Shown: positions 1-13,100, counted from the first letter of the stretch. The stretch: 64,000 nt of DNA from Jacaranda mimosifolia (GCA_018894105.1 CM032131.1:6412501-6476500); one strand, 5' to 3'. Program-made: numbers and translations. The notes: generated by a model from the sequence alone, not told the origin.

Positions 1-1640
1 ACCAACTTAAGGCCTCCAAAAATACCCAATAATGTGCTAAAGTGGCAGCAATTGGATCGGCTATAATACACCTAAAAAATGCCTCCTATGTGCTTGAGTA
101 ATTTTTCTTCAATGATCCCTTTTGTTCACCAACAAAATACTCCAAGTGCGGTATCTCAAATGGTATCCTCACACATTACAAGCATCCTCATTCTTCAATC
201 TTTTTCCAGAAGAATAATGGAGAATAGAAGAGGAATGTATGGAGAAAAGACGGAAGAAGTTTGGAAGAGGAAAGACTTTTAAAGAGAATCTAGGAAGAAA
301 GAGTTTTTGTTCACATCAAACTCTAGGAAAAATTCCACTTTTTGTGGGAGTGAGGGGAAGCCAATTTATAGTGTGTGATATCCTTAACACCTGCCTCCCA
401 TGTGTGGCCCACTTGCATGCCAAGTAGGATATTAGTTTCTACTAATTAAAATTCAATTTTAATTAGAAATTAAAATCCTACTTGATTTTAAATGAATTCT
501 TCCATTTAATTTTGTCCCTCCAAAACTTGATTATCTAATTAAAATAACCCCTTAATTTAATTAAACTAACTTAACTCTTTAAGTTAGTAAGACTAATTAA
601 ATTGTCACATGACCTCAATTAAATTAAAACCTTAATTTTTAATTGGTCTAATTTAATTTCTTAAATTATTTGATTAATTTAACACTTTAAATTGATCAAA
701 CTATTGTGACTAGCTCTTGATTAGTCAACTTGGTCTCTTCCATACTTTACTAATCCAATTATCTAACTCCTTAGATAATTTCTCGAATTCTAATTAGAGT
801 GGTTAAGTCTTTTGTGTGTGACCTATTAGGTTCACCAATAAATTAGATATGGTCTCACAACTCCTTGTCATTTATTAAATATTAAATATTCTGATTAGTC
901 CAAACTCTTTTAGACTAATCACTCTTTCAATTAATTTCCATTAATGGAAGAGTACTCAATCTCCAAAATCGATGTCTAGCACAAGCCTATGGAGCCCAAC
1001 CAATTGGATGAATTAGTTCTAGTGAAACTTTCCGCTTACGATTACCATGCAAATACGATCCTTCCATTTCTTATTTCTCGAAAGAGGCTTATGGCAAGAT
1101 ATTTGTCAGATTCCAAATAGCCTAGATAACTATGTATCTATTCTTAATGTGCAATTTCTAATTATGGCCTCAACTTTGGAAAACTCCATTTTCAAATTGT
1201 CATATTACCTTCCCAAGGATTTCTTAGAATTAGTCATCACATAATACATAGGAGATCAACTCAGTTTCACAACAAGTGAAATGGATCCCTTCTTGAAACT
1301 TACTAACCTTTATACTTAGGTAGTTTTAACCTAAGCTCCCGACGACCCGCTAAGTGGTCAGAACAAAATCAAAGCACAAGTACCTAAATACAAGGTTACC
1401 GTAGATTCTCAAGTCAAATGACTAATAATATTCACTATCGTAAGCTAGAGAATTTTGCACTACCGATAAGCTACTTCAACTACCTCGTGGATTCTTTAAG
1501 TGAGTCTTCAGTTAACTTGTTCTGTAACAAGCACCCACTAACATGCATTCATATCATACATAGATTACCCATGAAACGGAGCAATATCCAATCCCTTGGA
1601 GTATGAATCGGTAGTGCAAATCTATTCAAATCTTAGATAT
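1..1640 (-). repeat. AT-rich, LTR-like retroelement DNA
   Basis: I see no host gene here. Read on the minus strand, the stretch looks like a long terminal repeat: AT-rich upstream DNA, a TATA-like box (complement of 361-371), then a pyrimidine-rich leader. It lies in the same orientation as the decayed gypsy gag-protease at 1860-3401, so it could be that element's LTR with most of pol deleted. No TG/CA termini or target duplication were found, and the element may run off the left edge. The LTR call is inference. Confidence 0.35.
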
Positions 1641-1859
1641 CGTATCTCATAAGATTCTATAACTCGGAATATTTAGAATCATGACCACAGAAACTTGTTT
1701 CATGATCACCATCATATACTTAACCAAGTCCCACCGTCTTGTATGATTTAAGGGTTTCAACCAAATACATGTGAAGAATAGAATTAGTTGCATAAGATGA
1801 AGATGGCCATTATATAAAATATCATTCAATCAAGATTATCTTACAAGGAGTAGTATTTA

Positions 1860-3401
1860 CATGCCAATCTAATTAGTTGCAAGCTACTATTCCAACATCT
1901 TTACCACCAAGAACCTTACCATCTTTGTTTCTATTTTTAGATAAGTACCTAACAAGAGAGGCAATGGTATCTCCCTGAGTGCTTCCACGATGTGTCCAAT
2001 GAACGCTATTAGAGGGATTTTGATCTTCTACAATTGAGCATTCTCCACTCCAAGTTGTAGGAATGCATCATGGAATAAGATATCTGATGAGCTATCACTA
2101 TCTATCAATATCTTCTTAACCCATAATTTTATGAGTGATAACAAGATCACTAAGGCATCATTATGCCATCCTCTTCTGAGTTTTATGTCATCTTCTCCAA
2201 AAGTGATGTGAGGTATTGATAGCACACTTCGAATACACTAGAGCAGGGTAATATTGCATAAGTTTGTGCTTGCTTAGCCGTCCGCGCTAGCGCTTTTCTT
2301 GCATTAGAGGAGTCTCCTCCAAGCCCTCTAGATATCATTGGGATGACTCCTATTGTAGGGAGATTGTTGGAGTCACTTTGACTCGAGTGCTCCCAAGGAT
2401 TTAGGTGGTCACCTGATTTCTACTTGTAACTTTCGCTTTCTTCTCCAAGCGAGTTCTTTCTTGGACTGGAGACCATTTGAGCCACGTACTCCTTTAGGTA
2501 TCCTCTTTGAATCAGCTTCTCAATTTCATGCTTCAAATGGTGTCATTTTTTTGTGGTGTGTGCCCAATGCGGTAGAAGCGACACCATTTATCCTATTTGA
2601 GCTTTCGAAGATCGAATGGGTTCTTCTTGCACTGTTGATGAAAAAAATCACGCTACAATACAATAGTTTGAATTTTTGTCTGAGACATGACAAGAGTCGT
2701 GTGCATTGTGAGAGTACAAGAAGGGCCACGCCTGTAATCTCCTTGTCTTTTGGTATGGTTACCCCTTTCATCATGCATCTTTCGCTTAAGGGCCATCTCG
2801 AGAGATCACCACTTTCTCTATGCGAATGTATTTCTCAGTGTGTATGAGAAGCTCTTCTAGCGTGCCAAGTGGCTTTGCAGTAATTAACTCTCAAAAATTG
2901 AGATACTTTAGATTTTGATGGATGATGCTGGGGAAAAGCTCCTAGCTAACATGTGGGATCTCGTGGATAGCTTGTACAAAACAGTTGAGGTAGGTACTTA
3001 GAGATTCTCCATCTTGCTGCCTGATGATGAATAGATAGGCTGCTGTTGATGGAGAAGTTTTCAAAGAAGAACTGTGCTAGTACCTCCCATCTAATAATGG
3101 AACATGCTGGCATCTAGTTGAACCACATCAAGGCATGCTTCATGAAGGTAATGTTGAAGAACTTGTAGTATACAACCCTACTTACGTCATATAGCTCCAT
3201 CCTCACTAGGAAGCTATCTAGGTGTTCTGAAGGGTCTGTAGTACCATCAAACTCTGATAGCTGAGCTATTTTCATCTCATGGGAGAGTGCCTTTGTTAGG
3301 ATTACTGGGGAGAAAGGACTATGCCTTGGGAGAGCAACGACAAATTGGTGGTACTGGTACCCTATTGAAGAGATCCTAATACTAATAATCAAGGGCGACA
3401 A
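1860..3401 (-). pseudogene. Decayed Ty3/gypsy gag-protease
   Basis: Minus-strand translation gives recognisable gypsy pieces in the right order. Near 3401-3114 is a capsid-like block with FDGTTDPSEHLDSF and ending ALMWFN. Near 2550-2470 is the late-gag motif EIEKLIQRGYLKEY. At 2225-2028 is an aspartic-protease block with ITFGEDD and a D-S-D-S-S-S-D active-site region, followed near 1900 by MVRFLVV, the usual end of the protease. Stops and frameshifts interrupt all blocks, so nothing is expressed as a whole protein. The motifs fit the Tat/Ogre-like branch of Ty3/gypsy. Reverse transcriptase, RNase H and integrase do not follow; the next DNA is LTR-like. Confidence 0.75.
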
Positions 3402-4382
3402 CTTAAAACATTAGTTGTTGTCTCTATTGAGTTATATTGTGATAAAAAAAACTATATTATCACTTAAAAGTACTATTAGTGATAAAATAAAAGTTATTGT
3501 CACTTAATGCATAACATTAGTGACAATATTTACATTGTTACTTATATTCTGTTACTAATATTATATTCTTTCATAAAGTATGTATCAGCTATGAAAAAAT
3601 TACTACAAAATTAATTTTGTAGCTATAGCTACAAATTTTGATAGCAAGTATATTTTTTTCAAATTACAAGCAACAAAAATGATTAGTTACCAATTCATAG
3701 TCTTGTACATTCGAAATGCAACAAATTAGTTATACATTATTCATGGAAAAATTAATAGCAAGGGTTAACTATAAGAGCAACTACTTTGAATTTGGCTTTG
3801 TAATTAAAGCTACATATTTTTCATAACTAGTACCCTAATTTTTTGCAACAGATTGATGGCCCTGGGGCATGACTAATGATATCAGAAACAATCACTAGCA
3901 GATATATTGGTACCTAAGCTCCATGCGAGGAAAAATGCTATATACGAAAGCCACTTCTTGAGTTTGCAAGACAAAGTGCTACACATGGGAGCCACATCTT
4001 GAACTTATAGGACAAAATATTGTACACATAGGAGCCACCTTCAGAATCATAATACCTGATGACTGGCTTTGGTCTACACCATGCCATGATGAAGATGTCA
4101 TGTTCTGAGGAAAGGGTGAACGTGATAATCATCATATATGAGTTAAATACTAATAGAGTGGCCATCATATAAGTTTTGATTAAATAAATCACACTACAAT
4201 AAAAAATAAAAAAAAGTGAGAAAAGTTGTCATTAATTATATATATATATATTAAGTGATAAAAAAATTTGTATTGCCACCCAATTGATTTTTGAGCTGTC
4301 ATAATTGATAATTACTGATATGCCTATAGTGACAAACCTATTGATGATAAAATTCTTGTACACAAAATATAGTTATTTGTCA
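3402..4382. repeat. AT-rich DNA with GTCAC/GTGAC short repeats
   Basis: No gene seen. The stretch has many short motifs of the type AGTGATAA and TTGTCACTTA in both orientations. A block of about 80 bp near 3470-3545 recurs beyond the neighbouring MITE at about 5190-5270. A CACTACAAT end-like sequence starts at 4192 but I found no matching opposite end. This looks like subterminal DNA of a decayed CACTA-type transposon. An (AT)n tract lies near 4237-4251. Confidence 0.4.
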
Positions 4383-5144
4383 AGGTAAATTGCATTTTTG
4401 GTACCATAAGTTAGACCCATTTGGATTTTGGTCCTATTCTTTATCAATATCGCACATTGCATCCAATAAGTGGCTCCCCCCCCCTGGCCTTTTTTTTTTT
4501 ATTTGAGGATTGAAGAGAGCTTCCTTCCAAAAGTTAACAAAGCAACTTACTTGTGACTCACGTGACTATTAAATTGGTATTTTTAGTCCCATAAGTTGGG
4601 CTTGTTTTGAATTTTGATCCCAACAGGAGCTCCAATAGATTTCATGTTTTCATAGCACATCAACTTCATTGTAAATCTCATGGACAAATGAAAATTCAGA
4701 TAGGAGGTTCTATATTTTGTGCTTCCACTAATAATAGGTGTGGTTTCTTTGCTTAGGGAGACCCTCCAAGATGTGAAAGAGTAAGACATGTAATACTTGG
4801 ATTGCTTAGGTTGTTGAATGCAATAGACGAAAAATTGTTAAAATTTCAAAAAAGACAAACTGTGTTGTCTATCCATTGGTGATTTCTTGGTTATGATTTT
4901 TCACTTTTTTGGGACCAAAATCTAAATAGGCCTAATTTGTGGGACTAAAAATATGCAAATTTAATGGCCATGTTAGTTGCTCTGTTAACTTTTGGATGGA
5001 AGCCCTCTTTAGTCCTCAAATTAAAAGAACAAACAAACAAACAAATAAAAAAAATACTTATTGGATGAAATGTGCGAAATTGATAAAGAATGGGACCAAA
5101 ATCCAAATGAACCTAACTTGTGGGACAAAAAATACAATTTACCC
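4383..5144. mobile_element. Mutator-like MITE with 10-bp TSD
   Basis: A 762-bp element has inverted termini of about 97 bp: the left end opens AGGTAAATTGCATTTTTGG and the reverse complement of the right end opens GGGTAAATTGTATTTTTTG. Both then share the ATTTGGATTTTGGTCC block. It is flanked by a perfect 10-bp direct repeat TTATTTGTCA (4373-4382 and 5145-5154). Long imperfect TIRs plus a 9-11 bp target duplication are the hallmark of Mutator-like elements. There is no transposase reading frame, so it is non-autonomous. It sits inside the GTCAC-repeat DNA, which resumes on its right. Confidence 0.85.
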
Positions 5145-5154
5145 TTATTTGTCA

Positions 5155-7340
5155 CTAGTTGTCAATTGTGACAACTTATTGCCATTTAAAAACTATTATT
5201 AATAACAAAATAAAAATTATTGTCACTTAATATAAGTTATTATATTAATAATTTTTACATTATTACCTTTATTTATTTATTTATTTTTTTACCTAATATC
5301 ACAATTTATACTATCATGTGCATGCATCAATTAAATACTCTTTTTGAAAAAACTGATTATTATAGATAATTATAGAATGCACTCAAGCAATTTTGAGATA
5401 ATTCTTACTTCCAATCGGCTCACGACCATGAAGCGTGACAGAAACAATCTTGAAACTAACTGTTTTCTTATCCTTAAGTTAGTCAAGCAATTATTACGCT
5501 AGCACTACTGTAATGTCTCCATCTACAAAGTCACCATTTGTATTTTTGAGACTTTTTTCTTCCTCACACTGTGACCATTGATGTCATCGTCAATTATCGC
5601 GGTGACCTGAATTGGTGAGTCTTTTAAGTCTTCCTCCAAGAGAGTGCTTTTTTCTTAGTCCCGCCACCAATATTTTGCATAAATATTATGAATTTCTCAT
5701 CCAATTAGTTGTTTTTCTTAGTCTTTGGGTCTGACCACTAAGAGTTCACTTAAAATAAAGGCAAGAAATATTGGGCATAAGCATTAAAATTCTTTAGGTG
5801 TGATTATAAAATTTCCTTATGTTATGTTTGGATCAAAGAAAATAGTGAAGAAAAAAGAAGAAGAATGCAAAGGTGTCAATATTAAGACACATGATTTTAT
5901 TATTTGAAGAGCCAATTAAAAAAAATAAAATTGCATTTTTCACGTTTCAATTCAAAGTGCAAACATAAGGTTAGGAAATACTGTGATGGAAATGATAAAA
6001 TTAAAAAAATTAAATAAGATTGTACTGTTTGCATTAATAATACCATATTATGTCCATCTGTTTAGAAATAAGGCTTATTTTGTTTTATACTCCACCGTAT
6101 CCTTATTTTTGTTTGGATTGCAGAAGTAAAAATTAAGTCGTGGGTACTGCCGGAAGATGAATTTGTAATTATAGTTCCATAGAAATAACAATCAAATTAA
6201 ACTGAAGCATTTCTGTTGTAGATCTGACTAATTACTTTAAGAAATGTTTACTTTGACTATAATCATTAATATATCATGAATGAACAGCGCCATCCTCCGA
6301 AGGCTCGTGGTCGGCCTAACAAAAATTAGTCTCATGGACTTACGTACCAAGAAACTTCTCTTTTTTCATTTTTTTTAATATTTATATATGCACATATACA
6401 AAAAATGTGTTAAGATTTGAATCTCAGACCCCACATTTATATTTGTGATAATAATACTATTGAACCAATTAAACTCTCCAACGCTTGAGATAGTCACAAT
6501 TAAACATGCAAACAAAAAAATAGTATATTATGGATCTTATTAACATTAATTGGAATAATGCGCCAGTTTTTGCGTTCTTTAATAATCTTATCAAAAGGAT
6601 TTGGTTTGGTTATGATATAAGAATGAGTGAAAGGAGAATTGGTCATGGTCACATTAAGTAATTACACTTCAAGATTCATATTTTTTTATGTAGATTGGAT
6701 ACAATTTATTTATATTTCGAAATATGATCATGATCATTTAGAGCGTCCATGAGGTTCATATGACACCATCATAGCAATCATGGGGACTTATGTCATCACC
6801 CACTTATAAATATTATCAATCACAAAATTATAAAGGTATCAATTTTCTCTATTATCCAAAGCAATTAGAGAACGGTATAAACTGACTTCAATTTCAGAGG
6901 ATATCGCTCAATGAAACTAATCTTGTTTTGAATTTTAGATCAAGACTCGGCATCCTACCAGATCATGAGAGACCAGCACTTTAACCTAATCTGATGGACC
7001 TCATGAAATTGACTGATTTTGTTGAATTAGTTGTGGCAATTTGTTGGAGTAATGTTTTTGCAAATATAAAACAAAAATTAACACCTAATTAATTAATCCT
7101 TCATGGCAAAAGTATATCGCTTAGCAGCCTAAATGTAATAAGATGATTAGTTAAGCTTGATGATATATATTCAGCCATCTCAGATTGATCTAAACAATGC
7201 AAAATGTATGCATAGAGTTAAACTTAAAACAGGGCGGCTAGTGAAGTTAGTTATTGCAAAGAGACCAAAAATTCTAGGGCGACTTTTCAAATGTACTGAT
7301 GTTCTATGTATGTCCAAAACAATACCCAATATCTGCAATT
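5155..7340. other. Intergenic DNA upstream of glucanase 1
   Basis: No gene seen. About 5545-5720 holds one copy of a dispersed repeat also found near 9450-9620, 10600-10760 and 22800-22960. The part from about 6200 to 7310 matches 32510-33215 in order (see the entry there). The clearest shared stretch, near 7230-7300, contains GAAGTTAGTTATTGCAA in both places. A W-box core TTGACT lies at 7009-7014. Confidence 0.5.
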
Positions 7341-7539
7341 CCAATTTGGTTCTTTGTCCATTTTTCCACAGAGAGATTAAATTTGGCAGGAAAATTTAGC
7401 AGCCAGCAGTCAACTGCTTTATAAAATTACGATTAGAGCCCATTCTGGGGGACTCTCCGAACCTCTATAAAAAGGAAGCATTTGGGGAGACAAAAGTGTG
7501 TCATTGCAAAGATTTAGCTTATAATTCTGTTCCTTCTCC
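7341..7539 (+). promoter_or_regulatory. Proximal promoter of glucanase 1
   Basis: A TATA box (TATAAAAA) lies at 7466-7473, about 70 bp before the ATG, so the 5' leader should be roughly 40 bases. Upstream, 7355-7404 is clearly alignable with 14391-14440 in front of glucanase 2, including TTTGGCAGGAAAA and TTAGCAGCC. Between them, 7405-7440 has no counterpart in copy 2. It holds a W-box (TTGACT on the minus strand, 7408-7413) and a second TATA-like TTATAAAATTA. W-boxes bind WRKY factors and are common in defence-induced PR genes; a regulatory role here is inferred. Confidence 0.7.
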
Positions 7540-8705
7540 ATGGCTAGAACCATTAACCAGTTCGTTTCTACAATGGCCATATTGTGGCTGCTCATAATGG
7601 TCACCCTGGATGTCACAGGTTAGTTATAATGCGATTTCTCTTTCCCCTCACCTATAATTTACGACATAATATGCATGTTAATTTACACCAGTCCTAATTA
7701 TATATGAACTCACTATTAATCCAATGATTTTATGTTTATTACAATGCAGTCGTCGCTCAGACAGGCGTTTGCTACGGAAGGCTTGGTAATAACTTGCCTT
7801 CGGCATCGGACGTTGTGGCTCTAAACAATCAGCGAAACATCCGAAGAATGAGAATCTACGATCCCCACCAGCCGACTCTCCAAGCCCTCCGAGGCTCAAG
7901 CATTGAGGTCATGCTAGGTGTCCCAAACACTGATCTCCAGAATCTTGCCGCCAGCCAAGCCAACGCAAATACTTGGGTCCAAAACAACGTGAAAAACTAT
8001 CCAAATGTCAGGTTTAGGTACATTGCTGTCGGAAATGAAGTCAGCCCTTTGAGAGGAGACACATCTCAGTATGTCCGGTTCGTCCTCCCGGCCATGCAGA
8101 ATATTTTCAACGCCATTTCTGCAGCTGGGCTAGCAAATAAGATCAGAGTTTCAACTGCTCTGGAGACAGGACTTGTTGAAAACACTTATCCTCCAGCAGA
8201 TGGGGTTTTTAGATCCGATGTTATTAACTATGTCGACCCTATTATTAGATTCTTAGTGAATAATGGTGCCCCTTTACTGGTCAACATATATCCTTACTTT
8301 GCTTACATTAACAATAAAGCACAGATTAATCTTCAATATGCTCTCTTCACGTCTGATGGGATTACCGTGCCTGGCGGCACACGTTATCAAAATCTTTTCT
8401 ATGCCTTATTGGACGCTACGTATGCGGCAGTGGAAAAGCGTGGCGGCTCGTCCCTGGAAATTGTTGTGTCGGAGAGTGGTTGGCCGTCGGCCGGAGGAGA
8501 CACGACGACCGTTGAGAATTCCCGGATTTATAACACGAATTTGATTCAGCGTGTAAGAGATGGAACGCCTAAGAGACCTGGACGGCCCATAGAGACATAC
8601 ATTTTTGCTATGTTTGATGAAAATCAGAAACAGGGGCCCGAGTATGAGAGGCATTTTGGGATTTTTCTGCCCAACAGACAGCCTAAGTACCAGATCAACT
8701 TTTAG
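7540..8705 (+). CDS. Glucan endo-1,3-beta-glucosidase (GH17), copy 1, two exons
   Basis: A secreted family-17 endo-1,3-beta-glucanase that hydrolyses internal beta-1,3 bonds of callose or fungal wall glucan; a PR-2 type protein acting in the apoplast. Exons are 7540-7618 and 7750-8705. The intron opens GTTAGT and closes TGCAG, and splits a Val codon after residue 26, the usual PR-2 position. The product is 344 aa. Residues 1-29 form a hydrophobic signal peptide; the mature start is QTGVCYGRLG (residue 30), classic for PR-2. The acid/base Glu is in AVGNEVSP (about residue 123) and the nucleophile Glu in VVSESGWPS (about 268). It ends at PKYQINF without the vacuolar C-terminal extension of class I enzymes, so it should be extracellular. 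The sequence is rich in Arg near the start and looks basic. The poly(A) signal is probably AATAAA at 8840-8845. Its tandem partner is at 14531. Confidence 0.95.
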
Positions 8706-11160
8706 CTGGCTCTTGTATTATTTACATAACAAAGTGTGTCCGTGGAATAAGGGCAGTGCTCTATAGCAGCATATATCTATCTAAATAAGGCTGTTATGGC
8801 TTGCTTGTTTGGAAGGCAATCAGTGCAACAAATGTATCAAATAAAACTGCTGACGGAATGTTATGCCGTGTACGTACGATAATATATTAAATTAAACAGT
8901 AGTGGAATTAATTATACTGTGTACGACAAAATAATCAAACTTTTTCAAGCCATCCATACAGTTCACATTGTAGGGGATAGACAATGTTAGGAGGAACAGA
9001 AAAAGAAAAAACAGGAAAAGAAAAAGAAGTGATAGCAACGTTGGGAGAGAGGTGATTGGAAGAAGAACGTCCATAGAGATAATTAATAGAGAAGGGGATG
9101 AATACATATAACTAAAAATTTAGGTAAAGCCCCAATTACCGAAAGGAAATCTAATATTTTCTTATACATAATTTCAAGCACAATTTCTTTTTACTAACTA
9201 TTTTCATTCTACTTTCTTACTATTTTTCTAGTCAATTTCAAATATAAAGGAAGAATAATAAAATTATATTATTCCCCATGAACCAATAAATAATTAATTA
9301 ATTAAACAAATTGATTTAAAAAGAGTTTTAATTTGACCCACCAGTTTATGCATGATAAGTACATTGTCTTGTATGAAGCTAGCATTCGTCCCCTTCGAGT
9401 AATCCTAAAATATCACGATCTAACTTAGGCTGAAAAGTCATTGTATCCTTTTAGGCGTTTTCCTTCCTCACACGTTGCGACCATCAAAGTCATGGTTCAA
9501 TAGTTGACGCGACTTGAAGCGTTGATTTTAATAACCCTCCTCAATGAATTCAAGCTACTATTTTTTTTCGTTAGTATTACACCAACATTTGCATAACATT
9601 TTTATATTTCTAGTCCAAGCTAGTTATTTTTTTTAGTCACTGATAAATATGTATTTACTCATAATATATATATTAATGATCGATATGAATTAATATGACA
9701 TGTATATAAATTAATAACTGATTTAAATTAGTGACAAAGATTTTTCTAATCAATTGATAGCAGTCACTAAATCAGTCACTAAACCTATTAGTGATCGATT
9801 TGTACTTATTTAGTGACCGATTAAGGTCACTGACACCTATTTTTTGTAATATATAAATTAATTTCATTGCAATTTTTTGGAAGCATATACTTAATTTTTT
9901 TATTGTGAATGGATCAAGTTTTAAAAAAATTTCAAGCTTGATCTCGATAAATATGTAAATAAGAAAACTTAATTAGAAATATTGGGTTTGAACTTACGTT
10001 AAAAGAAATAACAGTTAAATTAGTTATAACAATTTTTAATTATTTTAGATAATTAATATTATTACCTATTAATTTTTTCATCATTTAGGCTTATGTGTTA
10101 TCAATTAATATGGCAAAGTACCAATATTATAAAGAAAAACAGTAAAACTAATCATACATTTAAATTAATAACTATAAAGTTATGCAAATTAAAAGAAAAT
10201 TTATTCTTAACACGCTACATAATTATATATAGTACGCAATGATGCAACGGCACATACATAATTAAAAATATGAAAGTCTAATTAATATTTAATTATTTTA
10301 ATAATATTTTCCTCACACATATAAGTATAAAATTCAGAGAATCTTATCTCGTCCTTGATCATATATACGCATGTACGTGTGTAAATATAAAACATTCGGA
10401 AAATGATGTTGTCAAACCACAATAAAAGGTATCAAAGATTATATCCGTCAATACAAGTAGATAAATTGATTAGTCAAAAAATAATGATAGACATAAAGAA
10501 AGAATAATGAAAGTATTTTATTCCTCCATCAATATAATAAAATAAACATATAAATGAGTAGATTGAAGAGAAAAAAAATAAAAAATAAAAATAAAAGCAC
10601 TAGTATCATGGTTGGATAGACGCAGTGACTTGAATTCTTTATCTTTAAGTCTCCCTCAAAATTAGATATTTTTCCTAGTCTTCCACTCCTCCAAGTCGTT
10701 TTACTTGAAATCTTAATTCCACTAACATTTGCATTGCGTTTATTTCCAAATCTTTTTACTTGAGTTCCTTGGATCAAGCAGCAGCACTGCAAATGAATCG
10801 AGTTTTAATAAATTTTCAATTTAATTGTGAATAGTTAAAGTGAAATTGAGTCAGAACAAGTATCAAATTTGAACTTATGCAAAAGAGTACCTATAGCCTA
10901 ATCTGAATATTTTTTAATTATTTTAGGTAATATTATTTTCTTCTGATTTTTTCATCAACCTTATTGTCATCAGTTTAATTTATACGTGATGCCACATGAA
11001 AGTGGAGCAAGCTCCTTTCCAGTAGACAACAATGTGTAAGTTCCGGCTCATTTTCTTTGGAATGGACATAACGAAATTTTTTATTATTGAATGTTCTTGA
11101 AGTTTCACGATTTTTTCGAATGATTTCTTATACCCAAAGGCTTGATATTTATAGTTTTCT
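8706..11160. other. 3' flank of glucanase 1 with dispersed repeats
   Basis: No gene. About 8706-8800 is the 3' UTR and matches the DNA after glucanase 2 (shared GGAATAAGG and CTAAATAAGG). Two copies of the dispersed repeat seen at 5545 occur near 9450-9620 and 10600-10760. The block 10380-10900 resembles 22170-23450, the matching position downstream of glucanase 2 once the copia insertion is removed. This suggests the duplicated unit included at least 2 kb of 3' flank. Confidence 0.5.
9644..9850. mobile_element. Decayed CACTA-type fragment
   Basis: A short stretch has clustered subterminal motifs (GTCACTAAAT, AGTGACCGATTA, AGTGATCGA) and ends in CTATTTTTTGTAATA, a mutated form of the TTTTTTTGTAGTG terminus seen at 30824-30836. 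The motifs are the same as those in the intact CACTA element at 29351-30836, so this is probably a relative of the same family. No target duplication was found and the left boundary is a guess. Confidence 0.4.
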
Positions 11161-11164
11161 CTAA

Positions 11165-11785
11165 TGGAATAGTTTATGCTCGTATCTTGGTGCATTATTG
11201 ATAGTTCAAGCTCTTATCAAGCAGCACATGGGAAAAGTTTGAATATTTAAATAGTTTATGTTTGTATCTAAGAGACTTATTGATAGTTTAAACTCTTATC
11301 AAGGAGCATTTGGAATTTGAAGACTTGAACTTTGGACTTGAAGACTTGAAGAATTGTGTCTTTGATTTGGAAACTTGAAGACTTGAGTTGTGGATTTAGA
11401 GATTTGACTTTGAAACTTGAGCCTTGACTTGAATACTTGGAGACTTGAGTTATGGATTTAGAGACTTGAATACATGATCTTGAATTTTAAAACTTGAAGA
11501 CTTTAGTATTTGATTGGAGAGTTAAAAATTTTAATATTGGACTTGGAGATTTAGAGACTTGAGCTTTGACTTGAAGTCCTGGAAACATGATTTGTGGATT
11601 TTAGAGACTTGGAGACTTGAGTTTGGATTGGAAGACTTGAAGGCTTGAACTTGGATTTGGAGCCTTGAAGACTTGTTTCTTGAATTTGAAGACTTGGACA
11701 CTTGAGAATTGTAGATAATTTATGCTCTTATCTGGGACCATTATTGACATTTTAGGCTCTTATCAAGGAGCATTTGTGATTTAAA
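11165..11785. repeat. Minisatellite of GACTTGAA-type units
   Basis: From about 11310 to 11705 the DNA is an irregular tandem of short units around GACTTGAA / TTGGAGACTTGAG / TTGTGGATTTAGA. It is flanked by three diverged copies of a longer unit of about 65 bp (11165-11230, 11250-11320 and 11712-11785), each containing TTATTGA(T/C)A and CTCTTATCAAG. It lies immediately downstream, in minus-strand reading, of the gag remnant at 11794-13100 and may be the non-coding part of that retroelement. No open frame is conserved across it. Confidence 0.7.
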
Positions 11786-11793
11786 GATGAAAA

Positions 11794-13100
11794 TTAATTG
11801 CCCCCACCATCATCATCATCATCATCATCATCGGCATCACTTGAATCTTCTTGTTCATCAAAATTCATGCTCATTTCAATATTATGTGCGTGAGTTGCTA
11901 AATTTTCAAAAGTTTTTGGTTGAATTCCTTGAAGTATATAACAAAGACTCCAATGCATTCCTTGGATACACATCTCAATTGCTGAAGCCTCCGACAATTG
12001 ATCTTTGCAGTTAAGACTCAAAATTTTCCAATGATTGATGTAGTCAATGACAAGTACTTCTTTCTACTAACAAGAGTTGGTGAGTTTAATCATGCTAATT
12101 GTCCTTTGAGTGTTGTAGAAATGATTGAGGAACTCTTGTTCCAGTTACCCTCAAATATTAATGGAGCCTGCTTCCAAGTTAGTATACCAATCAAAAGCAT
12201 TGTCCTTTGATGATCGAACAAATTGCTTGACTAAATGATCTTCATATGTCCCAACATTATTACAAGTCTCGATGAAATGAGCTACATGTTGCATCGGGAT
12301 GCCCTTGCCATCAAATTGCTGAAACTTTGGGAGCTAGTATCTAATTGGCATGTTCAAATCATCAATCCTTTCAGTATAAGGTTTAGCGTAAGTCATAAAT
12401 GACTTAGAACCTCTTTCAAGCTTGTTTTTGATAGTTCCCATTAAACTCCTTCAATGGGCCGATGGGAATTAGTCTAGTGGAAACTTGTAGTTCTTCTGTT
12501 GCAATCTCTTTATTTTTAGGTGATTGCCTCCTTGTGGATGTTTTGCCTTTGTCCTCCTAAGCCACAATTTGTTTCTCCACCATGTAGCTAGCATCAAGAT
12601 TGTCCACTTTGCTCATCAATTTGAATATTTGAAAGTCTCACTCTTGGACATGCTTCGTGAGTCATTCAATAGCCGTGGTCAAACTTGCAATTTGTTCCTC
12701 CAATGTAGTAGCACTTGTCACCATCACTGTTGCCATACTCGAGGAATTTGACGTTGAGTGGGGAGTGGATGATGTAGATTCTTCATTTGAGTCTTCACCA
12801 TCTTCATTCATATTAATAAAATGCGACAACACCTTTTCCACAGCAAGCAAGGGAGCTACCTCCAAAGATGATTACAACTTCTTGGACACACTTTTTGTGA
12901 TCACACCAATACTTTTTGCTCCAGTACTTGAGGAATTTGAGGTAGTAATTTTCAATGTAGCAGTCTTGTTTACATCCATTTGATACTTCAATCTTGATGA
13001 GGGAAAGAGATGAGCAGTAAAAATGGTCCCATTGGACATGCCAAAAATTTGTAAGTACAAATTTCTTTGTTTGCAATTTACAAAATTACAAGACAAGAAA
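11794..13100 (-). pseudogene. Ty3/gypsy gag-only remnant
   Basis: Minus-strand reading gives, in order, a Ser/Thr-rich N-terminal part with TSATTLEEQIASLT (about 12865-12662), then a capsid domain: PKFQQFDGKG, MQHVAHFIETC, LVKQFVRSS, AFDWYTNLE, EQEFLNHFY, VIDYINHWK, LNCKDQLSE, MCIQGMHW and YILQGI-PKTFENLA-HAH. This is the well-known capsid order of plant gypsy Gag. Several stops and frameshifts break it between about 12450 and 12020. The last part (12021-11794) is open and ends in a run of eight Asp from a trinucleotide expansion, then GGG-Asn and stop. No protease or pol follows; the minisatellite comes next. It may be a gag-only (TR-GAG-like) non-autonomous element. Confidence 0.8.

Noticed and set aside
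2461..2847. 128-codon open frame on the + strand
   Set aside because: It is the antisense shadow of the minus-strand gypsy gag remnant, which carries recognisable motifs.
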